A stretch of DNA of 64,000 nt, taken from assembly GCA_941918925.1 (NCBI GenBank), contig OW799234.1, forward strand, positions 125,077,395 through 125,141,394, written 5' to 3'. Every line of letters begins with the position of its first letter. The first letter of the stretch is position 1. The notes beneath the pieces are model-generated. The model saw nothing but the letters and a program-made list of their open reading frames with translations, searched no databases and was not told where the DNA came from. This DNA comes from Phyto melanocephala (taxonomy: Eukaryota > Arthropoda > Insecta > Diptera > Rhinophoridae). Shown one piece after another: positions 25,441 to 37,801 of the stretch. The position numbers and the translations under genes were made by a program.

Positions 25441-25945
25441 AATACATGTCGATTAAGGGAACTATCAGATTTGCCATGGCACTTTTACTTATTGTTATAA
25501 AGAGCATAAAGTTTAAAAATAATAAAAAAAATGGGCGAACATCCTTAGTGAGATACAAGATATTGTTGATTTAGTTGTAAGGTTACAGTATGCTAATAAT
25601 TATTTTGGATTATAGCATGCTCTTGTGACTTAATATATAAAAAAAAAAAAAATTCCAATTGAAACCAGGTTATTACCACTATTTCTTTTCAATGAATCGA
25701 TTGTTGCGGTAACTGTTTTGGAAGTGTTGTGTAGTGTAGATGTTTATCATCCACAGCAGGTTAAAATAAATATTTTAAGATTGTTCTTTACCGTTGTACA
25801 TTGACAAATACTGCTAATATCAATATAGCTTCCCCCGGTGTCATATTGTCTTAGCAAATAGTCTACGTCTCGGTTCGGAATTTTTAGGTATTTGTGTATG
25901 ATACTTGTAAAACAGCCACCAGAACAATCGATTCATTGAAAATAA
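25441..25945. other. Intronic sequence, no feature recognised
   Basis: AT-rich; no protein-like frame or repeat recognised. Confidence 0.35.
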
Positions 25946-26240
25946 ATATTGGTGATATTTTTGTTTCGAGTTAATTATCCACCTCAAACTGGCGCATAGT
26001 AGAATCTTGGACCTAAACATAAAGAGGTTGAGGATACTCAGACGTCGATGAAAAGCATGAGTCGAGTGAATATGATCGAGGAGCTGCATCGCAATCTCAT
26101 ATCAGATGGATCTATGCACAATAAGAACGTGGAATGATGAGGTATATGAGAATTCTGGATGTTAGATAAACTCTAATTCCGGTAGAGCACATGAGTTAAG
26201 TGAAGGTCATCGAGGTGCCTTTTTGCACGCTTATAGCAGA
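25946..26240 (+). repeat. Dispersed repeat family D, copy 1
   Basis: TTGGACCTAAACATAAAGAG, then GGTTGAGGATACTCAGACG, AGTGAATATGATCGAGG and GCTGCATCGCAATCTCATAT match, with changes, the stretch at about 29470-29640. The unit is less AT-rich than its surroundings, consistent with a transposon fragment, but no coding motif was recognised and the class is unknown. Confidence 0.5.
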
Positions 26241-26321
26241 TGGACTTATGCACATAGGGAACACAGATTGACGTAGACTAAGTATCACAGGTTACACATT
26301 AAATATGAATGCTGTGGACCC

Positions 26322-26522
26322 ACACACAGAAAAGAGAAAATCACGTTCATTGCCAATCGAATGGTTCAGTTCCTGCAATCGAACATTTCATTTGTGAGTA
26401 TAAAATTTCTATTGCAAGAATCATTATTTATTAGTGCTGACTACATATTTATATTCCGAAATGAAATTCTATGCGATTGGCAACAATTGCGGTACTCACA
26501 ACCGATACTGTTTTCTCTGTGC
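26322..26522. mobile_element. MITE, copy 1 of an adjacent pair
   Basis: The left end CACAGAAAAGAGAAAATCAC with CATTGCCAATCGAATGG is inverted at the right end as CTATGCGATTGGCAACAATT followed by GTTTTCTCTGTG, so the termini are long imperfect inverted repeats. The interior (TGGTTCAGTTCCTGCAATCG, TTATTAGTGCTGACTA) is shared with the next copy. No coding. Confidence 0.72.
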
Positions 26523-26572
26523 GTTTGCATTTTTTAAACACCCCAAAAAGTATGTCCAGCTCTTTTTTACTG

Positions 26573-26815
26573 CACCCAGAAAATAGAAAATCACATTCAT
26601 TGCCAATCGAATGGTTCAGTTCCTGCAAACGAACTTTTCATTTGTGATTATAAAATTTCTATTGCAGGAATCATAATTTATTAGTGCTGACTATATATGT
26701 ATATTCCGAAACGAAATTCTGTAGATACAACCATAAAATTCTAGTATCACAAACACTATGCGATTGGCAACAATTGCGGTACACACAGCCGTTACTGTTT
26801 TCACTGTGCAGTCAA
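26573..26815. mobile_element. MITE, copy 2 of an adjacent pair
   Basis: Same element as at 26322 in the same orientation, about 50 bp downstream. It carries an extra stretch of roughly 40 bp (GTAGATACAACCATAAAATT and following) before the right terminus, so copy 1 has a deletion there or copy 2 an insertion. It ends CAGCCGTTACTGTTTTCACTG. Confidence 0.72.
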
Positions 26816-29100
26816 ATGCTGGAGGTTGGAAGGACTGTGAGAGAAGCACTGACGATATTTACCAATCGTGATTGTGAACTCGTTTTCTAGTAGTTTTGCG
26901 GAAAGGAATGGATGCCGATGGGTAACCATGAAATTACAGGGAAGCAAAGATGGTTGAAAACGGACCCGAAATAGTAGTGGTATGATTCGATATTCCCGCA
27001 ACACACATATATATATAATTAATTTGTTCAACAGCATCAATTGCATACTATTGAATTTATTTGTCGTGCTGGACTCTTGTATCATGTTAATAAAATTTAC
27101 TTTAAAATTAGTTTACAATACGACAAATAATTTGTCATTGAATAATGCCCCTCAAGAAGCCATCTTACATTTTTTCGAATTCATATATAAATAGTGAGTT
27201 TTTAAATAAATTTTCATGAATAAATTTTATGAGAAATGTTAAAATATATTATGGGTGGTCACAGGTAAAAAGGCGCTAACTTAAAATTTGTACAAAATTC
27301 TGTTTTTCAGTGATTTCAATTTATTACACACAAATACACCTCGACGCAAAAATTTATAAAAATTTTACAAAAGAAATAACATAATGATAATACAGTTTCT
27401 ATTATGTTGTCACCTTGTAAAGTTACAATTATGACCATTAAAAGTTATATAATCTCTATTTTATCATTTATCCTGTATCTTAGAGGAACCTTATTTGTGT
27501 AGTTTTAAACAACACTATATGTATATTGACAGATTAACACATCGCTAGATATATTATGCCGGTTTAAAAGCCACAAAAAAAAATTACTCAAATACATTTA
27601 ATGGTCCACTTGATAAAAAAAATTTGTTCAAGGGCATCCTAAAGGCTCTAATAAGTCTGATAATGTTTTTCCTAATATCTTAAAATTACAAGAGTATTTT
27701 TCGGAATTTAATAACATATATAAAAACTGCATAACTTTAATCATTTCTTTAAAAAAGGCAACAACTTTTTTTAGAATTAATTTTTTCCCCTCAGCTCCTT
27801 TAGTGTCAATTTATTCCCTTTTAATTTCAGAAACTGTCTTTGCCAGCTTAAGAACAAAACTTTTAAAATATAAATAAATTCTTCTTAATTTCTTAAGAGT
27901 TTGATGACGTTCAAACGTAAAGTTGGAACGTTGAGTCATGGGTGTTTATCACATTGCTGCTATTAATTAAGCTTTAACGAGGTTACAACACCGCCATCAC
28001 CATCACATTATTACTCTATACTAAGTTAAATATTCTATTAATTCCACAGACAAACAACGTGTCATTATATAAATACTCTGTTGTAATAGTGTTGGTGTGT
28101 TAATAAATAAATAACAGCTGCTACTGAATTGAGTAGCAACAACTGGCAACAGGACTAAGCTAAATTAAAGTCCTAATATTTGTCAGTGTAGTAGTGATAC
28201 TTAAGCCTTAAACTAAAGTGAAAAAGTTTCTTCTGATATTCGTTTGTAGTTGTTGCTGTTGTTCGCAAAGGGAAAAATCCTTTAAGTAATATAATGAATT
28301 TTATGTATATGCTGCCCTCATCTCATTAGCATTGAAAGTCATAGAAAAAAGTCTTTACATTCTATCTAACACACTAACACTTACGAACAAACGCCACTTT
28401 GATATACAAATTTACAAAGTATTTACTTCTAAATGTATTTACATACAAACAAACAAACACACACGCACTTGTGTATACGTATATCATCATTTAATATTGT
28501 ACAAAGAATGAACAAAAAATGTTACAAAGTATTTAACCTTGCTGCCAAAAAAAAACAAAAAAAAAGGAGACTGTCTGCTTGCTGATTTTTGTACAACGTT
28601 TCAAGGAACAACCCCTTTTTTGTATTGCCTTTCATATTTTGCTCATTTTCATTAAAAACCCCTTTTCGTTAGTCAGAAGTTATAAGGTGGTAGAGAATAA
28701 AAATTAATATTGATGATTAAAAGGTGGAGATTTAAGAGTTTGCATCATTAAAGATTAATATTAGCAAAGACTTGATAATAGTGAAAGAGACTTTAAGATT
28801 ATTAAAGAAATCAATTTTAATTTGTGTTACAATTTGATGATTTGTTTTATATTTTAAGACTTCAGGTGGTTACGAGTACATCTTTATGTATAAAAATAAT
28901 TTATTGTGTAATAATTTTGCCTAAAAAAAGATGAGTGTCATTTATATTTACTTTTAAAGAAAACACTTGAAATAGAAAGAACAATCTATGATATTTTGCT
29001 TAAGTTATGTTGCAAAAAAGAGTGACAATTTAAGGTCTAAACCCATATGGTATGCAAAGAAATTATTTATGGATTTCCAATCTGAAGTTCTAAGTTTTTT
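26816..29100. other. Intronic sequence, no feature recognised
   Basis: AT-rich; a CA-rich tract near 28447-28475 and an A run near 28543-28567. No convincing coding or repeat structure. Confidence 0.35.
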
Positions 29101-29395
29101 CAAGTTTGGCACTGTGTGCACGGTAAAATTCTCGTATCTAATTTGCCTAATATGCGGAATACTGACAAAGTTCCAAAGCATGTTTCTACATTTTTCTGCA
29201 TGTTTCTCTAGTTGATAGCGCCAAGCGAAATGGGTAAGATCTTAACTCTATGATAACTGCTGTTACAATACTTAATCTTCTTATTGTTGATCCTCTTAAC
29301 TTATGAATTTCTTTCATTGTCTCAAGACTTGGATTGAACTCTAATAAATATGTTCTTAACTTAGCCGACAGCAGTGCTAGTATTGCTGCCTTTGG
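29101..29395 (-). pseudogene. Old LINE copy, C-terminal part (same family as 61037-62390)
   Basis: AAGTTTGGCACTGTGTGCAC, then GTAAAATTCTCGTATCTAAT and TTGCCTAATATGCGGA align by eye with the 3' coding end of the younger LINE at about 61270-61325, and AGCCGACAGCAGTGCTAG near 29361 aligns with its ACCGACAACAGTGCTTTGCC stretch near 61535-61555. Many changes and indels. A second portion of the same old copy lies at about 31230-31480. Confidence 0.6.
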
Positions 29396-29469
29396 ACTTA
29401 TTTATTAGGAAGATGGCTGCAGGATCGGCAAGTTGGGTGCAAAGTGATTGCATTTGTTATTGTTTTGGA

Positions 29470-29640
29470 TCAGATTATGGATCAGATTTGGAGTATATTG
29501 GACCTGGAGAATAAAGAGGTTAGAAAGACTCAGATCCGGATGGAGCGTATTAGTAAGGTGAATGTTGACAAAAATCTACATCGCACGCTGATAGTGGACA
29601 GTGCACAATGAGTGTATAGAGAATGACATCAGTATCTTTA
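29470..29640 (+). repeat. Dispersed repeat family D, copy 2
   Basis: TATTGGACCTGGAGAATAAA, GAGGTTAGAAAGACTCAGAT and AAATCTACATCGCACGCTGA correspond to the family D stretch at 25946. No coding recognised. Confidence 0.5.
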
Positions 29641-29852
29641 CTTACTTAAGTTGAACCTATCCTGCACCTTTAGTTTATGGAAGTATGTGTCCGAATATCA
29701 GGCAGCAATGAAACTAGATTTTCTCTGGGTAATTGGTTAGTACGGCAAAGGTCTTCAATCGGTGAACTCTATAAGCTTGCGAAAGTGGATGGAGAGAACC
29801 ACTTGTAGGCAGACTCGAATAGTACTAAAGGAGACTCTTGGCCTGAGTTCAG

Positions 29853-30641
29853 TAAAGTTACTTGGTTGGTTGGTTGGTTGGTTATCGTGGTAGTTCGCTG
29901 CACGCCAACAGTCAAGTAGAGTCTGTATAACTCCGTTTTGACAGGACCAAATCACTCGTCAGCTTCCAGTGTATCTCAGAATAAAATCTAAGAGTACCCT
30001 TACTAGATCAGTCCCCGTGGCCCTGAGGTATCTCAGTAGATAATTCAGTCCAATTTCAGATATCGCAGAGAGGTCATCTAGTATATGTTCGCCCAGAAAT
30101 CTGTGTCTCTTAGCCGCCAGTGCAGGACATACGCAGAGAAAGTGGAAAACCGATTCCTCCTTCTCTCTATCCAGACAACTGCGACAATGGTCGTTCGATG
30201 GGAGTCCGAGCCGACTTGCATGTTTGCCTAACATCCAGTGACCCGTCAATACCACCAGCAACCTCGATATGTCCCTCCGACTTCAACTGGTAAGTTGCAA
30301 TGTACGTCGTGCATCAAAAGAGGGCCACGTAAGCCGTGCCACCTTACACGTGCTCAGCCCACGCCACCTGTTATCAGCCTTCCGGAGAAAGTGTCTGGAG
30401 ATTCTGCTTTTAATAGTCCCCAACGGGATTGCAACTGCAATTGCATTAGAGATATCCAGAGCAGATCTTCCCCTGGCTAGCTCATCAGCTTATGCGCAGG
30501 AATCCAAACTAGAGTAACGTCAGCCCGCTGACCAAGCCTTGACAGTTCTTTTCTACATTGGCCAACGAATTTAGACGTAGTAATGTATAACCTGAGTGAC
30601 AAGAGTACCGCCTGACTGTTGACAAATCAATAAAGTTACTT
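29853..30641 (-). mobile_element. 5'-truncated LINE with RNase H end, (AACC)n tail and 11-bp target duplication
   Basis: The element body is about 29864-30630, read on the reverse strand, and is flanked by identical 11-bp copies of TAAAGTTACTT at 29853-29863 and 30631-30641. The 3' tail is (AACC)n, seen as GGTTGGTTGGTTGGTT on the + strand. In broken frames it encodes the end of an RNase H domain: NSQAVLLSLRLYITTSKFV, VTLVWIPAH, and then a C-terminal zinc-knuckle region, SNDHCRSCLDREKEESVFHF with LCVCPALAAKRHRFLG (intact at 30261-29959). The residue normally Asp in (T)DSQA reads Asn. The type (LINE with RNase H; LOA/I/Jockey-like) is clear, the clade is not. Confidence 0.85.
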
Positions 30642-31229
30642 AGTTTTATCAATGACTACGACAAGCTGGATTACTGTGTTTATTACAGGATATGAAAACT
30701 TATAATACCTAAATAGGATGCAGATCAAAGATAATGGTATTTGAAGAATGTACCCAGTAGATGCTGAGACAGGAGCGCATGTAGTATGCGAATGTCCAGA
30801 CAAGCACAGATTATTTGTTAATGCAATGGAGGACCTCTTTCTAAAGGAAATGCTGGTGATTAAAAAGGATTGTGCGATGAGGATTATTACAACCACTAGT
30901 CGACAAGGTATAAACCGTTTTCTAATCTAGAGCAAAAAGCGACCGGATTTAATAATAGTCTGCGTCGATGCTCCCCTATAAAAATATATATGTATATTAC
31001 TGACAGGAGAATATATTTTGAAGTTCTGAAATGGTTTAACGCCTTTAAAGTAATAGTATTAAAAAATTATTCTATTTTCGATAACTTACGGGTTTTTCTT
31101 ATTTTTGAGTATGACATTATGGAGCCTGCTATCCGAATTATCTTTAGACGTTATAAATTTTCGTACGAGTTTAGCTCATATCTGACATAATAGAACTTTT
31201 TAAGATACAAATCTATTATTTCTTAAGGT
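30642..31229. other. Intronic stretch between LINE fragments
   Basis: Contains a short less AT-rich part (about 30740-30900, GAGACAGGAGCGCATGTAG) that may be more transposon debris; no family could be assigned. Confidence 0.3.
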
Positions 31230-31480
31230 CTTGTCAGCTGATTAGTTGTTCTTAAAAATTTGGATTCAAAAATCGTTATCAGTTTTCTTAAATTACTTTA
31301 TGCCTTGCGTAATTGTCGTTATCTCAGCCTGGGAGCCCGTATTTTGATCTGAAAGTATATACATTTATTTTGGTTCGTATCATAGAAAACCTATTTTGGT
31401 TTGGTCACAAAGTTTCGATCGTTCTTTAAATGATCGGTGTCTTGGGATTTTCTTGTATTTTATTAAAATACTTCTTGCCT
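31230..31480 (-). pseudogene. Old LINE copy, RNase H part (same family as 61037-62390)
   Basis: GTAATTGTCGTTATCTCAGC, then TGATCTGAAAGTATATAC and CCTATTTTGGTTTGGTCAC match the stretch of the younger LINE at about 61890-62005 that encodes the first RNase H strands (DLYTDGSK...TGMGLYD, IFQAEIMAI). The matched order and strand agree with the fragment at 29101. A weaker continuation to about 31760 is possible (GCAGCGGCTAATTTGCTC). The gap between the two parts has received the LINE at 29853 and other sequence. Confidence 0.55.
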
Positions 31481-33775
31481 GCAGATTATTTATCAAGTTA
31501 ATATTTTTTGTATGACAAAACACAATTCTAGTTTTTCATGTTTTGATATAATAATAATTTGTTTTATTAAAATTAAGAGTTTAGTATTCCGCACTCTTAT
31601 AGGCTATTTCATCTGGTGCTATGTTGATGCATTTAATGTTCTAATGCTTCTATCATTTAGTAGTTATTTTGATTTAATTTAATTAAATGCTGGCAGCGGC
31701 TAATTTGCTCTTTTCACTGTTGCTTCTGGTATCTTTTAAATTATGCGAGTATTGTTTGGACTCCAAGCCTTGAACTATATCTGGTTATCGACTTTTGGAA
31801 ACTTTTGACTTCTCATACCAGTTAGACTTGCCAACCAAGTTTACCGAGGCAACCTGGCTTTAATATTAAATTCAGTTTGCAAAACTGAATATAATTCCTT
31901 ATCAGATTGTTAACTTTTCACTACCTGTAGTTTACTTATATATTTTACATCCCTTGTTAAACACATTGCCCGGGAAAAGTATGCGATTTGACGTAGCTAA
32001 AGTTGTTATAAATAAGCAGTGCAGAAAGTTAATATTTATGTTATACAATAAGTATTTTTATATTTATGAAATTATGAAGTTTCAATTAACACAAATGAAA
32101 ATACATTCCATCTTAAAACATTGCCATGTATCACAATAATGGCTGACGATAAATAGGATTTTATTGCAGTAATACGATGTATGGCCCCCAAGTGAAATTT
32201 TCATATAAATAGTTTCGGCACAGCCTAAATTCGAATATTAAAGTGTTTGAAGAAATTATACAAAAAATAAAGTGGCTTTCAGCATCTTATTGGCAGTTAA
32301 TATGTAAAATGTCCAACACTAAAAACATTACAACCCAAAAATTAAAACGGGGCTTTTTAACCAAAATATTTTTTTTTAATTGGAAAATAATTTAATTCAT
32401 TCCACAGGTATACTCGCAAGCAAGTAACCTAATAAAGTAAGGTACTCTTGCATTCGCATTTTTAGGCTTATCAAAAGCTTATTTACAAAAAATTTCAAAA
32501 AAACTTGTTTTATAAAACTTCAATATATATAAGAATTTATTACAAATATGACCGTGAATATATTTCGAAACATTATCAATCTCTAGGCAACCTAAATTTT
32601 ACCTAAATTAATTTAAAAATCTTTTGTTCACTTAAGTTTTCTTCCCTCCCAAAACATCTTTAATAAATTCAAAATACAGATAAAACTTGTTAAAGAAAAC
32701 CAATAAATTTGTAATGTTTATTAGCTTTCAATCTAAAAGAAAAAATTAAATAAGAACTTGCTGTATTCTATTGCTTAAAATGCTAACCATTTAAAATGCT
32801 ATAGAAGGAAAACAAAAACGTTGTCACACTACAATGGTGTACATGAGTATACAGCATGGCCAAACAACTTGAGGGTACAAGATGGCTACTTAATCGGCGA
32901 ACGCAGCATAAACATTTAGGGTCAATAATTTTTCTTTTGGTTGCTATTTTCAATTTAAGATTAAGTTGACATTTATTGTTCACGCTTAAATCAAAGTTTA
33001 AGACAATATGGCAAGAAAAAGAAACATAAGGTTTAAAGACATTTTTGGTCTAGTGTATTTTATTTAACGTACTTTCGGTTGACGTTGTCAGAATTTCAAA
33101 AGAATTAAATAAAAATTATATTGGGAAATATTTTATCACGTTTTAAGCGATTCTAAAAAAAAAGTACAATTTCTTATTTAAACAATACACTTAATTAATT
33201 AAAAATTAAAATCTTTAATTTATTGGAGACAAGTTAAGTGTGATTTATGGAAAAATAATATGGAAATTAAGCTTTTCAATACCAGTCAAATGGAATGAGT
33301 TTTTGAAGTCAGTTACGGTTTTTTTTTGCTATTAGCATCTTAATATTATTTTGGGCTAGTTCAGATGTAGCCTGTTTTGTAAGCCCAATTTTTAGTTGCC
33401 TTGTTTTACACTACTTGGAGTGATTTCTAAGTTGCTCAAAGTAACTGACTTATTTACACAAATGAAATGACCTTGGCAGCCATTTGTTTGATTTATTTTG
33501 AGGGAAAAAACATTCGCAAAATGTTCCTCCTGTAGTAAGTCCATTTTCTGACATCTGCTTGGCATCCCAGCAAAATCTTTACAAACATTGCAAGTTAGCA
33601 ACTTTTGTTACAGATACATATAAAATAACCGGTTGGTAACAGGATTTAAAAAGTTGAACTGTAATGGTTATTCTATACTATTATTATAATAAAAGATGTA
33701 TTATAATACAAACATACATACATAAGCGGTTATTAATTCAGTGGCTTCAAAACCACCGGTCTCGCAAGGCTATTA
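31481..33775. other. Intronic sequence, no feature recognised
   Basis: AT-rich. A stretch of higher GC near 32820-32930 was inspected and shows no family I recognise. No protein-like frame. Confidence 0.35.
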
Positions 33776-34507
33776 CCTGTTATATACATGGACATTTCCA
33801 TGAATATGTCAACCACGATTATAAAAATAAAAACTCTTGAAAGTTTTTCATTTTAAGTTTATTAATAAAAAATACTCACTTTAAGAGCAATAATATCTAA
33901 GAGTTTAATGTGATTATCTCTTTGACTTATTTTAAAGAATTGCAATCAACTATTCTTTTTTAGCGACTAAATTAAAAAATAAACTGTAATTGTAAATATG
34001 CTTAAAAATTAAGGTAACAAAAACAATTAACAAGATCCATTAGAAAAAAGAAAATATATATTCCAATAAGCGGTATTTTTTTTATTCCCCTTGGATGTTA
34101 TTTTAATGTCACGTACGTAATGCAAAAACATTATTTGTCTCCGTAATTCGTATTTAAACAGTCGCAAGAGCACCTTTCTTAGAATTTTACTTTTTTTCTT
34201 AACATAATATATAAATTTTATTACCTAAGAATACTATTAGAGAAAAATCTGTCACGTACGATATGTCACGAACGAATTTAAATTGAATTTATTATAAAAT
34301 CATTTAAAGATTGTTTTCAATTAAGTGGATGGATGGATTTTAAATGAAAAATATTTGGTTTAGACATTAAAAAAATAAAAAATACTTCCCTAGTTTCGCA
34401 GATTTTTTCATGTTTCCATATATACCTCAAAATCACTTCTGTTTTATGTCACGTACGATATATTTTAGACAACAATGATTCGAATATAATTAATTTTTTT
34501 TTAAATA
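33776..34507 (+). repeat. Dispersed repeat family E (TGTCACGTACG repeat), copy 1
   Basis: Contains GGACATTTCCATGAATATG, TAAAAACTCTTGAAAGTTTT, and three occurrences of the motif TGTCACGTACG (near 34108, 34252, 34446; the second is followed by ATATGTCACGAACG). The stretch from TTTCGCAGATTTTTTCATG through AATCACTTCTGTTTTATGTC is shared with the inverted copy at 43070-43510. No coding. Confidence 0.7.
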
Positions 34508-34512
34508 ATGTT

Positions 34513-35342
34513 AAAGGGTATATATAGGTTTGTCATTCCGTGTAAAATTTCTACAATTTTGATTTCCGACCCCATAAAGTATATATTTTCTGAAAGCTTA
34601 TGAATAGGGGAGTCGATTAAGCCCTGTCAGTCTGTCCGTCTGACAGTCTGTCCGTGTGTATGTTGAAATCAACTTTTTAAAGCCCCCCGACATCGCTTGG
34701 ACTCGGGTGAGGTATTAAAATATCAAAAATATTCGGGAGTAGATCGGTATTGAAAATCAGAAACATCGGTACATAAACAACTGAGATATGAGCAAAAACC
34801 CACGACCACCTCGATTTTTTTTCACAAAAACAACATTACAACAACAACATACATACATACAAACGTGTATACTGGTTAGAGAAAACGTGGCATTGAATCC
34901 CAGCTGAGCCAAAAAAATTTTTTTTTATATTTTTTTTAAATTTTTTTTTTTAAATTTTTTTTTTTTTTTTATTTTTTATTTAATATATTATTTATATTTT
35001 TATTATTTTTTTTAAATTTTTTTTTTAAATATTTTTTTTTAATTTTTTTTGTTTCATATTTATTATATATATTTTAATTATTTTTTAAAATTTTTTTTTT
35101 TAAATTTTTTTTTTAAATTTTTTTTTAAAATTTTTTTTTTTAAATGTTTTTTTTATTTTTTTTTTACCATACATACGTAAATTTATAATTTTACAATGTG
35201 GATGTTTTTATATTTGTATGGTTTTTATATGTATGTACGTATATCATATGGAATGGTGATAAAAACTACTGTTATTGCATGACTACACGGTGTGAAGGAT
35301 ATATAAGATTCGGCACGGCCGAATATAGCGCTCTTACTTGTT
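34513..35342 (-). repeat. Hairpin-cap repeat, family A, complete copy (reverse)
   Basis: The left end AAAGGGTATATATAGGTTTG and right end GATTCGGCACGGCCGAATAT, then AGCGCTCTTACTTGTTTT, are the two ends of family A in reverse. The middle is almost pure A/T (34918-35168). The GACAGTCTGTCCGTGTGTAT and AATCCCAGCTGAGCC landmarks are present. It begins a few bases after the family E copy ends. Confidence 0.8.
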
Positions 35343-37030
35343 TTAGTAAAAAATTTGCAATTTACGAATATAAATCACTGAACAACTGAAGAACGCTTAA
35401 AAATAATTAAAACTTACTTCAAACGTTAAGGTAGTTTAAACGTGGCTACAGTGGGCTTTCAATGCTGGTTTTTTTTTAACAAAATTTTCTGATGAAGATC
35501 GTTTCTTACATGATCGTTATATTAAGTAACACAAAAAATTTTAACTTTTGGGCTATTGCAGACGGAAAACGTGAATGTTTGTTGCACATTATATTCTAGA
35601 AGTAACATGGTGGCGTATTTTTTTTTTCGAAAATTACGCTAGAAGTCACGTTTACTATTTTGTTATATTGTCATAATTTTTAAAAATTTAAAGTTGGCCT
35701 AAAATTTTAAAACACTACAACGAACACTACAATATTATTTAACCAATTTAAATCTTTCGAATTTTATTTTTGGGTTAAAATAAGTTAAGATTAAGACCGT
35801 TCTTGAATAAACTCTATTAAATGTCATTCGCCACTTCTCCAATAAATTTTCTGGCTTGTTTTCAATATTGTTCTTATGTTTGTATGTTCATTTATTTGAT
35901 TATTTCAGTTATTGTTGTTGTTGTTGCTTTATTGTTGCTCCTGTTGTTATTGTTGTTATAATCATTACCCTTGTTTGTTATTTCATTATGAGCAGATTTC
36001 CGTTTCTCTTTTATTCTCTTCTTAGTCGTTTTTCTGGCTTTCTTGTTAACTGTTGATGTTGTTGCTATTCTTTTGCTAGCAGTAATAATACAACCAAGTC
36101 TTTATTACAGTCTTTGTTGTCTTTTATTTATCTATTTAGCCCACCATTTTTCTTTGTCAGCGTTGCTGTGTTTGTTTTTATTTTTTTGATTTTAAGATGC
36201 CTTTGCATATGAAAGTTCCTTGTGTGCGTCTGGGCGTGTGTGTAAGTATATTATGACTTCCGTTAGAATACAGTTTTTTGCTTACTTCTAAGCATTGTTG
36301 TTGTCGGTTATTTGTTAATTTTTAACGCCTAAAGACATGTAGTGTTTCTGTTGTTTGTTTGTTTTTTTTTTGTTTTGGGTTTTTTCTTTTTTTTTTGGTT
36401 CTTCTTTTAACGTTAAATATGTCTGTGTTCTTTAACTTTTTATTTCCTGTTTTGTTGTTGTACTTGTTAAAGCGAAAAAAAAAAAACGAAATTTGTTATT
36501 GGTTTCATTTTTTGACTGCTGGTGGTAAAGAGAATTTATGGCATTTAGTTTCATTTTTATTATCTTTAAGGCAATAACGACAAACAATATTAAATATTTT
36601 GTTTATTTCTTCAAGTTTTAAAGTATTTGAGATTAAAAATATCTTGTGATTGATTTTTTATCTATATGTATATGCTTAATAATTTCCTTTTTCACTTACA
36701 GAAATTTTTTGACGAAATCTTAGTTAAATTAATAATTTTAATGAATAATTGTATTTGAAACAAATTGTTTGGAATTCTATATAAAGTGGTTTTGGATAAA
36801 TTTCTTGTATACAGGAAACTTACAAAGAAGTTTTTATTAGAATATTTTTTTAAATTCTATATTTATACAGTAAAGGGCAAAATTGTTTGCAATTTTATTT
36901 ACTTTCACAAAATATGCGAAAAATACATGTTTTATTCTAATTTATTTTAAATTTTTAAGCTACATTAAATGAATTACATTTTTAAACTTAAAAATTAAAA
37001 AAAAAATATAAAGAAACGTTGTTAAAAGTA
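35343..37030. other. Intronic sequence with TTG trinucleotide tracts
   Basis: TTG-type repeats at about 35907-35960 and T-rich runs near 36358-36400. No coding or mobile element recognised. Confidence 0.4.
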
Positions 37031-37039
37031 TTAAAACAG

Positions 37040-37510
37040 ATTTTTGGTAAGTGCTCCAAGTATGAACAATTATGACCGCTGTTTAACAATTTCTTGTTTT
37101 TAAGGACCTAGTATTATGTTTGTCCACAGTGTGCTTTCTTGACTGCCCTTAATGTTTTTGGCATAACTTTTGCTTAATTCGTTAGCATATTTAGATCAAT
37201 ATTTTCCCAAGATTATACAGCTTGCGCCTAAAGTTCATGTAAATTCTGGGGAAGATCTTTCTAAGTAAAAATCTTTTGCTTTAATATAGAGCAGATGTGT
37301 TCTATTGGGTTTAGATCGGGTGATTGGGGAGGCCAATCAAAAAGCTTGATCCCATTTTCTTTAAACTAATTTTATTCCGACACTTTTATTCATCAATGTG
37401 CACCGTCCATGTGATCCGATTCTATTAGTTTTTGTCTCATCTGATCATGTTACACGCATTCAATCCTCAAAAGTGAATTTTAAATACTCCCTTCGAACTT
37501 CTAAATGTTT
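37040..37510 (-). pseudogene. Decayed Tc1-like transposase, C-terminal part
   Basis: Reverse reading near 37345-37285 gives DWPPQSPDLNPIEHI, the Tc1 motif with the third catalytic acidic residue, followed by SILKQKIFT and, with stops, a stretch to about 37120. The part around 37360-37480 is too broken to read. The N-terminal part of a Tc1-like transposase lies in the same orientation at 39290-39440. Confidence 0.7.
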
Positions 37511-37801
37511 TCGTTTTATTTTTTATAATTTAAAAGTGTTGTTTTAACTTTTGTTTTAGTTGCTAATCCACTGGATCCTAACCCAGCAAAATAACATAAA
37601 ACAAAATAATGAGTTGAAAATTCTAGAAAACAGTTGTTCACTACCAACAAGCTAAATCCATTTTTTAACAAGGCTTTGTTAATGGAGCCAAGTACTTATC
37701 GCGCTCGCTTACAAATAGCTTTAGTAGCAATAAATAGTTACTTGATTTTAATAACCTAAATCACCCATTAATAGTATGGGCTTACAGAAGTCGTTCGATT
37801 A

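Noticed and set aside
30748..30930. 60-codon frame with CECPD resembling a LINE zinc knuckle
   Set aside because: Only one weak motif, on the strand opposite to neighbouring LINE fragments, and no further support.
33392..33601. 69-codon frame with several cysteines on the - strand
   Set aside because: Cysteine spacing fits no known finger and there is no splice or repeat context.
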